Source of the DNA: JAWLFI01 sp041685645
GTDB lineage: Bacteria; Bacteroidota; Bacteroidia; Chitinophagales; Saprospiraceae
Assembly: GCA_041685645.1 (NCBI GenBank)
Contig: JAWLFI010000003.1
Coordinates: 1-38,936 of the forward strand
Length of the DNA stretch: 38,936 nucleotides
Reading direction: 5' to 3'
Part shown: positions 1-7,456 of the stretch, piece by piece
Layout of the letters: the number at the start of each line of letters is the position of its first letter
Numbering within the stretch: position 1 is the stretch's first letter
Program-made: the position numbers and the translations under genes
The notes under the pieces: model-generated
What the model was told of the DNA's origin: nothing
Databases searched by the model: none
The model's input: only the letters and a program-made list of their open reading frames with translations

Positions 1-617
1 AGGGTTGATAGTGATAAACGGATGCGATCCACGTCTAATTTTTCTATAAAACCCGCTTCTAAATTGGCCTCGGACTCTGATAAGTTCTCCCTTAAGTTAC
101 TGACGTTTTGATCCAGGATTTCCGCATTTTTCTGGGCAACTAAAACGTTGAGAAAGGCTTTCGTCACATTAAAGCGGACATCGGTTTCGCTCTGAACGAG
201 CTCCCTTTTTCGCAATTCTTTGTAAAGGCGCTGTGCTTTCAATCCCACAAAGAAGCCGCCATCAAAGATGAGAGCATTCAGTTCCAAAGCTCCTTCGAGT
301 CGATTTTTCGTGCCAAATTGAACTTCGGCAAATTCGCCGGGCATTCCTCCGAAAAACTGGGCGGGAACTAATGAAACGGGAATATCTAAAAAGTGCTGAT
401 ATTGAACAGAACCGTTAATTTTGGGAATTCCCGTCGCCCAATACTCCAATATTTGGGCATCGGCATCCTCTATTTGCAGTCTGTCAATGTCGAGTTGATT
501 GTTTTTTTCAATGGCGTAGTCCACGGCTTCCTGAAGTGAGAAGCTGGAGGCATTTTGCCCCATAAGTCCGGCGAATTGACAGCCGCAGATAATAATTAAA
601 AGTCCGAATAATCTCAT
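1..617 (-). CDS. TolC-family outer membrane efflux protein (N-terminal part)
   Basis: Reading from the ATG at 617 toward the window start gives 205 codons without a stop, so the gene continues outside the window. Residues 1-21 (MRLFGLLIIICGCQFAGLMG) form a signal peptide. The mature start (ASSFSLQEAVDYAIEKNNQL) is the usual opening of the outer membrane efflux protein (OEP) repeat: an amphipathic helix followed by a long coiled segment. TolC-type proteins form the outer membrane channel of tripartite efflux pumps or type I secretion; the partner pump genes should lie beyond the window edge. The ATG overlaps the stop of the upstream TetR gene (ATGA at 614-617), so the two are co-transcribed and probably translationally coupled. 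The substrate cannot be read from the sequence. Confidence 0.85.
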   Translation of the reverse strand, partial: MRLFGLLIIICGCQFAGLMGQNASSFSLQEAVDYAIEKNNQLDIDRLQIEDADAQILEYWATGIPKINGSVQYQHFLDIPVSLVPAQFFGGMPGEFAEVQFGTKNRLEGALELNALIFDGGFFVGLKAQRLYKELRKRELVQSETDVRFNVTKAFLNVLVAQKNAEILDQNVSNLRENLSESEANLEAGFIEKLDVDRIRLSLST

Positions 618-1276
618 GCCTTTCCCTTTTTTTGCTCTTGAGTAATGATATATTGATAAGATTTCCACAATTTGACGCCTTCCGGAGTAGTGATTCCATT
701 GACGTGGTAAGATATCAGTTGCATTAGCAAGTCATCTCTCTGATAGGTTTCCAGGGGAAAATACACCTCATTTACAGCCATGGATGCTTTGTGGATGAAA
801 AAACGAGCGATGATTTCTGCATCTATATTTTCCCTATACAGACCCGTAGATTTTCCCCATTGGATGTTTTTCTTGAGAATCTCGTAAATAAATTTGAGTT
901 GCTCGCTTTCTAAATCACTCCACAATGGACCGTAGTATTTTTGTAGATCGTAATGAGTGACGGGACTGACTTTCCGCATTCGCTTCATTATAAAAATCGT
1001 AGTCTGAACCATTTGCTCAATGGCGTCTTTGCTGTTGGATTGTAAATGTACCATCTGATCTCTTTCCTCCCTGAGGTCTAATTCGAATACTTTTTGTACC
1101 AACTCCTCTTTGCTGCTGACCTCCTGGTACAGGGTTTTTTTCGATACGCCCAGCTGCCGGGCAATATCCGACATCGTAACGGATCGTATCCCGTAGCGAT
1201 AGTATAAATCTCGTGCCTTTTCGATGAGCGACATATTGTTTTTTTGATCTGCAAAGAGATTTTCTCTCGCAGCCAC
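614..1276 (-). CDS. TetR/AcrR-family transcriptional regulator
   Basis: This is a 220-residue protein in the usual TetR length range. The N-terminal helix-turn-helix (about residues 34-54, SVTMSDIARQLGVSKKTLYQ) matches the TetR DNA-binding consensus; the rest is a helical ligand-binding domain. The longest reading starts at GTG 1276. An ATG at 1234 (residue 15, MSLIEKARDLYYRYG) would also leave the complete HTH and may be the true start. The gene overlaps the downstream TolC-like gene by 4 nt, which fits the common layout of a repressor controlling its own efflux operon. A perfect 9-bp inverted repeat just upstream (1291-1316) is a likely autoregulatory operator. The inducer is unknown. Confidence 0.85.
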   Translation of the reverse strand: MAARENLFADQKNNMSLIEKARDLYYRYGIRSVTMSDIARQLGVSKKTLYQEVSSKEELVQKVFELDLREERDQMVHLQSNSKDAIEQMVQTTIFIMKRMRKVSPVTHYDLQKYYGPLWSDLESEQLKFIYEILKKNIQWGKSTGLYRENIDAEIIARFFIHKASMAVNEVYFPLETYQRDDLLMQLISYHVNGITTPEGVKLWKSYQYIITQEQKKGKA

Positions 1277-1290
1277 GATTTAACACAAAG

Positions 1291-1316
1291 GAAACTATTT
1301 TGTTGCTAATAGTTTC
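1291..1316. promoter_or_regulatory. Candidate TetR operator (inverted repeat)
   Basis: GAAACTATT (1291-1299) and AATAGTTTC (1308-1316) form a perfect 9-bp inverted repeat with an 8-nt spacer, 26 bp in all. It sits immediately upstream of the tetR start and partly overlaps a weak -7-like box on the minus strand (TTCCTTTG, 1293-1286). The length and dyad symmetry suit a TetR dimer. It is too AT-rich and lacks a T-tract for an intrinsic terminator. The operator role is inferred. Confidence 0.5.
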
Positions 1317-1438
1317 TATAGTATTCGATGAATTTGCATTTTTTCTCGACCACGGTCATTTTAGAGAAGTTTGAAGCTGCTTTTCAACGGTATTCTCATG
1401 TCATTCACCGGAATGAAACAATCATGACAATCAATTTT

Positions 1439-1446
1439 TATCTTTG
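1439..1446 (+). promoter_or_regulatory. Bacteroidota -7 promoter box (cytochrome c/anmK operon)
   Basis: TATCTTTG matches the Bacteroidota housekeeping -7 consensus TAnnTTTG exactly and lies 45 nt before the ATG at 1492. No convincing -33 TTG was seen. Confidence 0.5.
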
Positions 1447-1491
1447 CTAATCAAAGGAGGAGTACTTCTTGTTCACTAGTCAAATTACAGT

Positions 1492-1866
1492 ATGAGTCAG
1501 ATGAAATACGGAACTGCTTTTGTTCTCCTTTTGCTATTCTTTTTAGGGCAGTATTGTGCTAGTGAAGGAGAGCGAAAAGAGACAGTCAAAGAGGACAAGT
1601 CAGAGACAGTGAGCAGCGAAGATCAGATCCTGGAAAGAGGAGCGAGGATCTTTAAAACTCATTGTGTCAACTGTCATGGTATGGATGGGAAGATGGGCTT
1701 TAATGGAGCGAAGGATCTGACGGAAACGGAACTCACAATGTCGCAGCGCAAACTCTTGATCGCAAATGGAAAAGAAACGATGATGGCATTCAAAAATATT
1801 TTATCCTCTGAAGAAATTACAGCGGTGGCCAGGTATTCTGCTACTTTCGCTGAGGAGAATGAATAA
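1492..1866 (+). CDS. Small c-type cytochrome
   Basis: A 124-residue exported monoheme cytochrome. Residues 4-23 are a hydrophobic export signal (KYGTAFVLLLLFFLGQYCAS); a Cys at its end could be lipidated, but GQYC is a poor lipobox. An acidic linker follows, then one haem-binding CxxCH motif (HCVNCHGMDG, about residue 57) and a downstream Met (KETMMAFKNIL) suitable as sixth ligand. This is the class I cytochrome c / cytochrome CBB3-type fold used for periplasmic electron transfer. The start could be M1 or M4. Its last 8 nt overlap the start of anmK, implying one transcript, although the two functions are not obviously related. Confidence 0.8.
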   Translation: MSQMKYGTAFVLLLLFFLGQYCASEGERKETVKEDKSETVSSEDQILERGARIFKTHCVNCHGMDGKMGFNGAKDLTETELTMSQRKLLIANGKETMMAFKNILSSEEITAVARYSATFAEENE

Positions 1867-2920
1867 GGCGATAAACATATTAGGCCTGATGTCAGGCAGT
1901 TCTTTAGATGGTATGGACCTGGCTTTGATTCGTTTTGTTCCAGTTAAACATTCCTGCCCACCTCAGTTCGAGTGGTTGGCTGTCGATCATTTTGAATATT
2001 CAGAAGTTTGGAAAGAGAACTTGCGACGATTGCCTCAGTTGACTATAGGTGACTGGATGACCCTGCACGTTGCCTTTAGCCAATATGTAGCCGATAAACT
2101 CCGAAGGATTCCCTGTGTTAGAGAAGCAGAATTGGTCGCCTGGCACGGACATACCAGCGCTCATCGACCCGATCAACACTGGACATCAGCATTGGGCGAT
2201 CCACAAGCCTTAGCCGTGTCGCTGCAACTGCCTGTGATTGGCGAATTCCGAAATAAAGATATAGCTCTGGGAGGACAAGGAGCTCCTTTAGCTCCCATTG
2301 TGGATTTACATTTTTTCCCGGATGATCAGGCTGCGATTAACCTGGGAGGTATTGCCAATATCACCCGGCTCCACCCATCTTTTCGGGCCTTTGATATTTG
2401 CGGTTGCAATCAAGTATTGAATGCCATCGCTGAAAAAATGGGACACGCCATGGATCGCGATGGTGAGATTTCAACCCGTGGTCGCGTCAATGAGGACTTG
2501 AGATCCCATCTGAATGATTGGATGTATTTAAAAGAAGAGCCTCCGAAATCTTTAGATAATGCTGTGGTTAAAGAATTTTACGCGCAAATCATAGATCGCG
2601 AAGATTTGGCGCCTGAGGATACCATGGCGACTGCGGTTGAGCACATTACCGATGCTATAGCGACAGCGGTTCGTCGCAACAAGCCTCAAAAAATACTGTT
2701 AAGTGGAGGTGGAGCCAGAAATATAAACCTGGTGAATCGTTTGCGAAGCAAATGTCCTAATGATATAATTTCGGTGGCTCCATCTCCCTGGCTGGATTAC
2801 AAAGAAGCTTTCTTAATGGCTTATATGGCGTATTTGTATGAAAAGAAAGAAAATAACGTATTTTCGAAGATGACGGGAAGTCAAAGAGATCATATCGCTG
2901 GCGTGAAATATACTTTCTAA
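1859..2920 (+). CDS. anmK: Anhydro-N-acetylmuramic acid kinase
   Basis: AnmK phosphorylates and opens 1,6-anhydro-MurNAc from recycled peptidoglycan, giving MurNAc-6-phosphate. The 353-residue protein has the family's N-terminal phosphate-binding motif GLMSGSSLDGMD (residues 9-20), an interior NLGGIANIT stretch, the FDICGCNQVLNAI segment and the LSGGGARN nucleotide-binding motif near the C-terminus. Length is close to the E. coli enzyme (about 369). The ATG at 1859 places the motif at the expected distance and overlaps the cytochrome gene by 8 nt; the next gene begins 3 nt after the stop. The cytoplasmic role in cell-wall recycling follows from the family. Confidence 0.93.
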   Translation: MNKAINILGLMSGSSLDGMDLALIRFVPVKHSCPPQFEWLAVDHFEYSEVWKENLRRLPQLTIGDWMTLHVAFSQYVADKLRRIPCVREAELVAWHGHTSAHRPDQHWTSALGDPQALAVSLQLPVIGEFRNKDIALGGQGAPLAPIVDLHFFPDDQAAINLGGIANITRLHPSFRAFDICGCNQVLNAIAEKMGHAMDRDGEISTRGRVNEDLRSHLNDWMYLKEEPPKSLDNAVVKEFYAQIIDREDLAPEDTMATAVEHITDAIATAVRRNKPQKILLSGGGARNINLVNRLRSKCPNDIISVAPSPWLDYKEAFLMAYMAYLYEKKENNVFSKMTGSQRDHIAGVKYTF

Positions 2921-2923
2921 TTC

Positions 2924-3955
2924 ATGAGTGCAATGACAAATCAGAAAAAAGTTGCGGTTACAGATGCCTCCGGTGTCATGGGCCCGGCTGTCATTCACGA
3001 ACTGCGCGCCAGGGGACATTTTGTTTCGGCCTTGTTGCCGGAAGGGCAGTTGCTGCCGGAATCTCTGGCTGCCTTGAGTGATATTACTTATGTAGAGGGT
3101 GATGTATTAGATGTGCCGGCTCTCGAGGACTTGTTCTCTAATGTAGATATTGTGGTTCATACCGCTAATTTATTTTCTCTTTCTTCGAGGGACAAGGCGC
3201 GCATGAGAAAGGTAAATATTGAAGGTACGTTTAATGTGGTCAATCTGGCCTTAGCTCAAGGCGCAGAAAAACTGATTCACATGAGCTCTACAGAGTCGCT
3301 GGGGCACAGCAGTGAACCGGAAGTGCGAGATGAAAACTCAAAATGGGAGGAAAACAAAAACAGCACGGTTTACGGGCGAACCATGTTTCAAAGTGAGTTA
3401 CAGGTCTGGCGCGGAACGGCCGAAGGCTTGCCGGCAGTTATTTTACGGCCGTCTCATATCCTGGGAGGTCACGCTCAGGATAACCCGGTGTTTCAATGGT
3501 TAACTCATGTCATGCAGGGAGCTACTTTTTTCCCCACGGGAAAAGCGGGCTGGGTCGATGCCCTGGACGTAGCCCGTGCAGTGGAATTGAGCATGTCGCC
3601 GGAGGTGGAAAATGAAGCCTTTATCATTAGCGCCGGCAATTTCACCTACAAGTCGATCATGGAGCAGATTGTCGCCGTAGCGGGGCTGCGACCGCCGGTA
3701 AAAAGCTGGCCCAATTCCTGGAATTTCCTCTTGACGCTGTGGCAGAAAGGGCGATCTCTCTGGACGGGCGATCGACCCTGGATCACATCGGAAAGTTTGA
3801 CCTTGAGTCGAATGCACGCATCCTATGATGGGACAAAGGCAGAAGAAGTGCTCGGCTTGGAGTATAGATCGATCGCAGATAGCATACAGCTCATGGTCGA
3901 GGCGTACCAGAAAGCCGGCCGCGAGGAAAATTGGGAGATGGTGCCCAACTATTGA
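2924..3955 (+). CDS. Extended SDR (NAD-dependent epimerase/dehydratase-like), catalytic residues altered
   Basis: A 343-residue Rossmann-fold protein of the extended short-chain dehydrogenase family, resembling dihydroflavonol reductase/3-beta-HSD-type members. Visible features are the N-terminal nucleotide-binding loop (VAVTDASGVMGPAV, residues 10-23), DVLD at 60-63, the HTANLF strand, MSSTES (120-125) and RPSHILGG. Two key positions deviate. The first Gly of GxxGxxG is Asp13-type (TDASGVMG). The catalytic YxxxK reads Tyr150-G-R-T-Met154 (tac 3371, atg 3383), so the active-site Lys is absent. The protein may therefore bind a nucleotide without classical catalysis. The substrate is unknown. 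It follows anmK by 3 nt and is probably in the same operon. The start may be M1 or M4. Confidence 0.8.
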   Translation: MSAMTNQKKVAVTDASGVMGPAVIHELRARGHFVSALLPEGQLLPESLAALSDITYVEGDVLDVPALEDLFSNVDIVVHTANLFSLSSRDKARMRKVNIEGTFNVVNLALAQGAEKLIHMSSTESLGHSSEPEVRDENSKWEENKNSTVYGRTMFQSELQVWRGTAEGLPAVILRPSHILGGHAQDNPVFQWLTHVMQGATFFPTGKAGWVDALDVARAVELSMSPEVENEAFIISAGNFTYKSIMEQIVAVAGLRPPVKSWPNSWNFLLTLWQKGRSLWTGDRPWITSESLTLSRMHASYDGTKAEEVLGLEYRSIADSIQLMVEAYQKAGREENWEMVPNY

Positions 3956-3982
3956 AGACTTTCGGGATTACATTCCGAATAG

Positions 3983-3990
3983 TATCTTTG
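3983..3990 (+). promoter_or_regulatory. -7 promoter box, 4 nt before the glycosyltransferase ATG
   Basis: TATCTTTG, an exact TAnnTTTG match, ends only 4 nt before the ATG at 3995. Transcription would begin at or within a few bases of the start codon, i.e. a leaderless mRNA. Confidence 0.5.
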
Positions 3991-3994
3991 AGAC

Positions 3995-5083
3995 ATGGTC
4001 ATAGGATACGACGCTAAGCGCGCTTTTAGAAATACCACGGGACTGGGGAATTACAGTCGGGATGTCATCGATTTAATCGGAGGTGAGGGACACGAACTGC
4101 ATCTGTTCACTCCCAATGATGAATTGTGCGTGACCTGGAAGCCCCCCGGCTCTGCTCAGATTGTCAGTCCGGGACGATTCTCTCCGTTTTGGCGCATGTA
4201 TGGAATGTATCGGCAGGCGGCTGCTCGTCCATTGGATTTGTATCACGGATTGAGTCATGAATTGCCTCTATCCGTAAAAAAAATGGGCTGCCCGAGCGTC
4301 GTGACCATTCACGATTTGATTTACAAGCGATTTCCTCAATATTTCGGTCTTTGGGATCGGAATGTGTACGATATGAAATGGAAGTGGTCCGTACAGGCTG
4401 CAGATCACATCATCGCTATTTCTCAGGCGACGGCAAATGATATCATCCACTTTTTTCAGGTGCCGGCGGAGAAAATCACCGTGATTTATAATTGCGTATC
4501 AGAAGCCTTTCAGCCCACAGTATCCGATGAATTGGATCTAGCAGAATTAGATCCCCATTGGCCTGCGGAGCCTTACGCCTTATTTCTGGGACAAAATAAT
4601 GAGCGGAAGAATTTAGACTTACTGATTCGAACCTATGAGCGTTTTGCCGACCAATTGCCACCGCTGGTGGTGATCGGAGCGGGTCGCGAATTGGGTCTAC
4701 AGTCTAGTGGGGCAGGGGAACGCATTTTTGCGCCTCAGCGTCGGTTCAGCGAGCGGGAATTAGCCACTGTAATGCGCCGCGCCCGTATGCTGGTCTATCC
4801 CTCTCGATTTGAGGGTTTTGGCATGCCGGTGCTGGAGGCGATGCAGTCGGGCACGCCTGTGATTACCTGTGCGAATTCGTCGCTACCGGAAGTAGGCGGA
4901 GATGCAGTGCTATATACTGATGAGGGTGATCCCGGGGAACTATTGGAGCACATGACCCAATTGATGAGAGACGATCAATTGTACGAGGAACTGCGCCGGG
5001 CCGGTTTGGAGCGCTCAGGGCAATTTAGTCGCGAACGACAGCGACAACAACTCCTCGCCCTCTACGATCGAATTATTCGGTAA
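3995..5083 (+). CDS. GT4-family glycosyltransferase (GT-B fold)
   Basis: A 362-residue glycosyltransferase transferring a sugar from a nucleotide-sugar donor. The N-terminal half has the acceptor-side start (GYDAKRAFRNTTGLGNYSR, residues 4-22) and VTIHDLIYKRFP. The C-terminal half has FLGQNNERKNLDLLI and the donor-binding E-x7-E motif: Glu273 and Glu281 in EGFGMPVLEAM, followed by SGTPVITCANSSLPEVGGDA. This is the mannosyl-/glucosyltransferase-like GT4 layout. No signal peptide or membrane helix is seen, so it acts at the cytoplasmic face. It is separated from the SDR gene by 39 nt that contain its own promoter box. Its last 11 nt overlap the convergent TonB-domain gene. Donor and acceptor cannot be told. 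Confidence 0.88.
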   Translation: MVIGYDAKRAFRNTTGLGNYSRDVIDLIGGEGHELHLFTPNDELCVTWKPPGSAQIVSPGRFSPFWRMYGMYRQAAARPLDLYHGLSHELPLSVKKMGCPSVVTIHDLIYKRFPQYFGLWDRNVYDMKWKWSVQAADHIIAISQATANDIIHFFQVPAEKITVIYNCVSEAFQPTVSDELDLAELDPHWPAEPYALFLGQNNERKNLDLLIRTYERFADQLPPLVVIGAGRELGLQSSGAGERIFAPQRRFSERELATVMRRARMLVYPSRFEGFGMPVLEAMQSGTPVITCANSSLPEVGGDAVLYTDEGDPGELLEHMTQLMRDDQLYEELRRAGLERSGQFSRERQRQQLLALYDRIIR

Positions 5084-5558
5084 AGTACTGATCGGGATCT
5101 TCAACGGGTTTATTAAAAGTGACGAGTACTTTTAGATTCACAGAGGTGGGTTTGCCATCCGTTTCAGCGGGATAAAAAGGCTGAAGGGTCTTCATGACAT
5201 CCTCAGCGGCGTCATCCAGGTCGTCGCTGACGCCTTTGTCTATATTTATTTTTTTGACAGCGCCCTTATCCGTGACTCGAAAGGATACGATCACCACACC
5301 TTCTCTACCTTCTTCCAAAGCAGACTCGGGATAGACCACATTGCCCTGTATGTCTTTAATGAGTCCATTATTTCCCTTGGGATACATGGGCATTTTGTCC
5401 GGCTTTTCCTGGGATTCACTCACGTCAAATAAGCCTCGTATTTCTCTGTATTCCAGATCTTCAACTTGCTCATTGGTAGGCATTTTGTGGCTACTACAGG
5501 CCGTAAACAGGGAAAGGGCAAAGGCGAAAAAGAGGAGTGAAAATTGGAATCGAATCAT
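5073..5558 (-). CDS. Lipoprotein with TonB C-terminal domain
   Basis: A 161-residue protein beginning with a lipoprotein signal (residues 1-21; lipobox FTAC, Cys21). Residues about 65-155 read as a TonB C-terminal domain: VVYPESALEEGREGVVIVSF, then VTDKGAVKKINI, then DDAAEDVMKTLQPFYPA and VTFNKP. The domain normally contacts TonB-dependent outer membrane receptors. Here it lacks the inner-membrane helix that couples TonB to ExbB/ExbD, so it is probably not a standard energy transducer. The gene stands alone. Its 3' end overlaps the glycosyltransferase tail to tail by 11 nt (5073-5083). Confidence 0.8.
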   Translation of the reverse strand: MIRFQFSLLFFAFALSLFTACSSHKMPTNEQVEDLEYREIRGLFDVSESQEKPDKMPMYPKGNNGLIKDIQGNVVYPESALEEGREGVVIVSFRVTDKGAVKKINIDKGVSDDLDDAAEDVMKTLQPFYPAETDGKPTSVNLKVLVTFNKPVEDPDQYFTE

Positions 5559-6019
5559 GGACTTTTAATTTTGATTGTACAAGATAACGACTTCGCTGAA
5601 AAATCCATTGTGCAAAGGCAGATAATTTGCAATTAGTGGGAAGGCCCGGCGCGATTGCTTTTGGCGCCGGAGGCGACAGCGCGTGAGGGATGGTAGTGGT
5701 CACGGCTCGCCTTTGGGCGAGACGTGAGTCCGGCACTTTTTCTATTGGTCGCCCGGAATTTACAATAAGCTACACTGTCATAAGCAGTGGTCTTGTCGGT
5801 CCGAAGAAAAAAGTGCCGGACGGAACCCACGCACAGCCCGACCCCGTCCGCGAGGCATCGCCCGCGGAACGGGGGCACGCCCAAAAAAAACAGAAAAGCG
5901 TCAAATTAATAATAGCCGGCCCCGGCAGTCAACCTTTCCTGCCAATGTTCGTTTACAATCCAATTACATTAAAGCGTGCGAAATTTCTTACCTTTGCACC
6001 GGAAATTAAAAAGAATAAG
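5559..6019. repeat. Gene-free stretch with GC-rich composite palindromic element
   Basis: No credible gene lies here. Positions 5640-5890 are GC-rich and hold a chain of inverted repeats. Stem 1 is 5646-5652/5664-5670. Stem 2 is 5700-5727, an 11-bp stem with one mismatch around CTCGCC-tttg-GGCGAG. A perfect 14-bp pair, GTCCGGCACTTTTT (5728-5741) and AAAAAGTGCCGGAC (5808-5821), encloses an AT-richer 66-bp centre with an inner CACTG/CAGTG hairpin. The last stem is 5842-5852/5863-5874 (CCCCGTCCGCG against CGCGGAACGGGG, one bulge). The modular palindromic build suggests a genome-dispersed REP-like repeat, but only one copy is in the window. The open frame through it is an artefact of GC richness. 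Confidence 0.55.
5989..5996 (+). promoter_or_regulatory. -7 promoter box of ahcY
   Basis: TACCTTTG matches TAnnTTTG exactly, 23 nt before the ATG at 6020. The implied leader is about 17 nt. Confidence 0.55.
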
Positions 6020-7333
6020 ATGCAAGCAGTAGATCAAAAATTAGATTACAAAGTAAAAGATATTTCGTTGGCCGACTGGGGTCGCCTCGAAATCGAATTG
6101 GCCGAGGCGGAAATGCCGGGTTTGATGGCTCTGAGAGACAAGTATGGTAAGGAAAAGCCGCTGAAAGGTGCGCGTATAGCCGGATGTCTTCACATGACGA
6201 TCCAAACGGCCGTGCTCATTGAAACACTCCTGGAATTAGGTGCAGAAGTCACATGGTCTTCGTGCAATATTTTTTCTACTCAGGATCACGCAGCAGCGGC
6301 GATGGCGAAGGCGGGCGTGCCTGTTTTTGCCTGGAAAGGGATGACGGAAGAGGAATACGACTGGTGTTTGCGCCAGACGATCGATGCCTTCGAAGGGGGT
6401 AAGCCACTGAATATGATTCTGGACGATGGCGGTGACCTCACCAATATGGTGTTGGATCATCATCCGGAAATTGCTCAGAAGGTGCAAGGGATTTCTGAAG
6501 AGACCACGACCGGTGTATTGCGACTGTATGAAAGGGAAAAGAAGGGTACACTGCCCATGCCGGCGATCAATGTGAATGACTCTGTAACGAAATCTAAATT
6601 TGATAATAAGTACGGCTGTCGCGAATCTTGCGTGGACGCGATTCGACGGGCTACGGATATCATGATGGCGGGCAAAGTAGCCATCGTTGCCGGTTATGGC
6701 GATGTAGGAAAAGGTTCTGCAGCTTCATTGCGATCTGCGGGCTGTCGCGTCATCGTCACGGAAATCGACCCCATTTGTGCCCTGCAAGCGGCCATGGACG
6801 GATACGAAGTGAAGAAAATGAAGGATGCGATTCCAAGAGCGGATATCATCGTTACGGCGACGGGCAACAAAGATATCATCGCTGAAGAACACTTCCGACT
6901 GATGAATGATAAAACGATCGTGGCCAATATCGGACACTTTGATAATGAAATCGATATGGCCTGGTTGAACGGTACTTTCGGAACGACTAAAGTTGAGGTG
7001 AAACCACAAGTAGACAAATATACGATCGACGGAAATGACGTTATCGTGTTGGCTGAAGGCCGATTGGTGAATTTGGGTTGTGCCACGGGACACCCGTCTT
7101 TTGTGATGTCGAATTCCTTTACGAACCAGACATTGGCTCAAATGGAGTTGTGGAATAGCAATGATCAATACGAAAATAAAGTGTACACTCTACCCAAATC
7201 GCTGGACGAGGAAGTCGCCCGACTTCATTTGGCTAAAATTGGCGTAGATCTGGAAGTACTGACAGATGAGCAGTCTGACTATATTGGAATCGATAAAATG
7301 GGTCCATATAAATCAGATGCCTACAGATACTAG
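6020..7333 (+). CDS. ahcY: Adenosylhomocysteinase (S-adenosylhomocysteine hydrolase)
   Basis: AhcY reversibly hydrolyses S-adenosylhomocysteine to adenosine and homocysteine, relieving product inhibition of methyltransferases; NAD is a tightly bound cofactor. From the ATG at 6020 the protein is 437 residues, a normal length. Recognisable family segments are LADWGRLEIELAEAEMPGLM, GCLHMTIQTAVLIETL, SCNIFSTQDHAAAA, the NAD-binding GYGDVGKGSA (about residue 225), the invariant NLGCATGHPSFVMS and the C-terminal KSDAYRY. The open frame continues upstream to 5690 through the GC-rich palindromic element, but homology and the promoter box put the start at 6020. An intrinsic terminator follows. It is monocistronic and cytoplasmic. 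Confidence 0.97.
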   Translation: MQAVDQKLDYKVKDISLADWGRLEIELAEAEMPGLMALRDKYGKEKPLKGARIAGCLHMTIQTAVLIETLLELGAEVTWSSCNIFSTQDHAAAAMAKAGVPVFAWKGMTEEEYDWCLRQTIDAFEGGKPLNMILDDGGDLTNMVLDHHPEIAQKVQGISEETTTGVLRLYEREKKGTLPMPAINVNDSVTKSKFDNKYGCRESCVDAIRRATDIMMAGKVAIVAGYGDVGKGSAASLRSAGCRVIVTEIDPICALQAAMDGYEVKKMKDAIPRADIIVTATGNKDIIAEEHFRLMNDKTIVANIGHFDNEIDMAWLNGTFGTTKVEVKPQVDKYTIDGNDVIVLAEGRLVNLGCATGHPSFVMSNSFTNQTLAQMELWNSNDQYENKVYTLPKSLDEEVARLHLAKIGVDLEVLTDEQSDYIGIDKMGPYKSDAYRY

Positions 7334-7355
7334 GTTTTTGAGTTTGAATCTATAG

Positions 7356-7392
7356 AAAGAGCTGCTGTCCCTGACGGTGGCTCTTTTTTTTT
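7356..7392 (+). terminator. Rho-independent terminator after ahcY
   Basis: AAAGAGC (7356-7362) pairs with GCTCTTT (7380-7386) around a 17-nt loop, and a T-tract continues to 7392. It lies 23 nt after the ahcY stop. Confidence 0.7.
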
Positions 7393-7456
7393 GGGGTGAG
7401 CAATTTTTTTGGTCATCAGCCCAACAGTTGGCCCCCTTTTTTCATTAGTACTATAT

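Noticed and set aside
5640..5930. SAH riboswitch controlling ahcY
   Set aside because: The structured region lies upstream of the predicted transcription start (-7 box at 5989, leader of about 17 nt), so it would not be in the mRNA, and I could not match the SAH aptamer fold.
5690..6019. In-frame 110-codon extension upstream of ahcY
   Set aside because: It runs through the GC-rich palindromic element, has no homology to AhcY N-termini, and lies upstream of the promoter box at 5989. The ATG at 6020 gives the normal family length.
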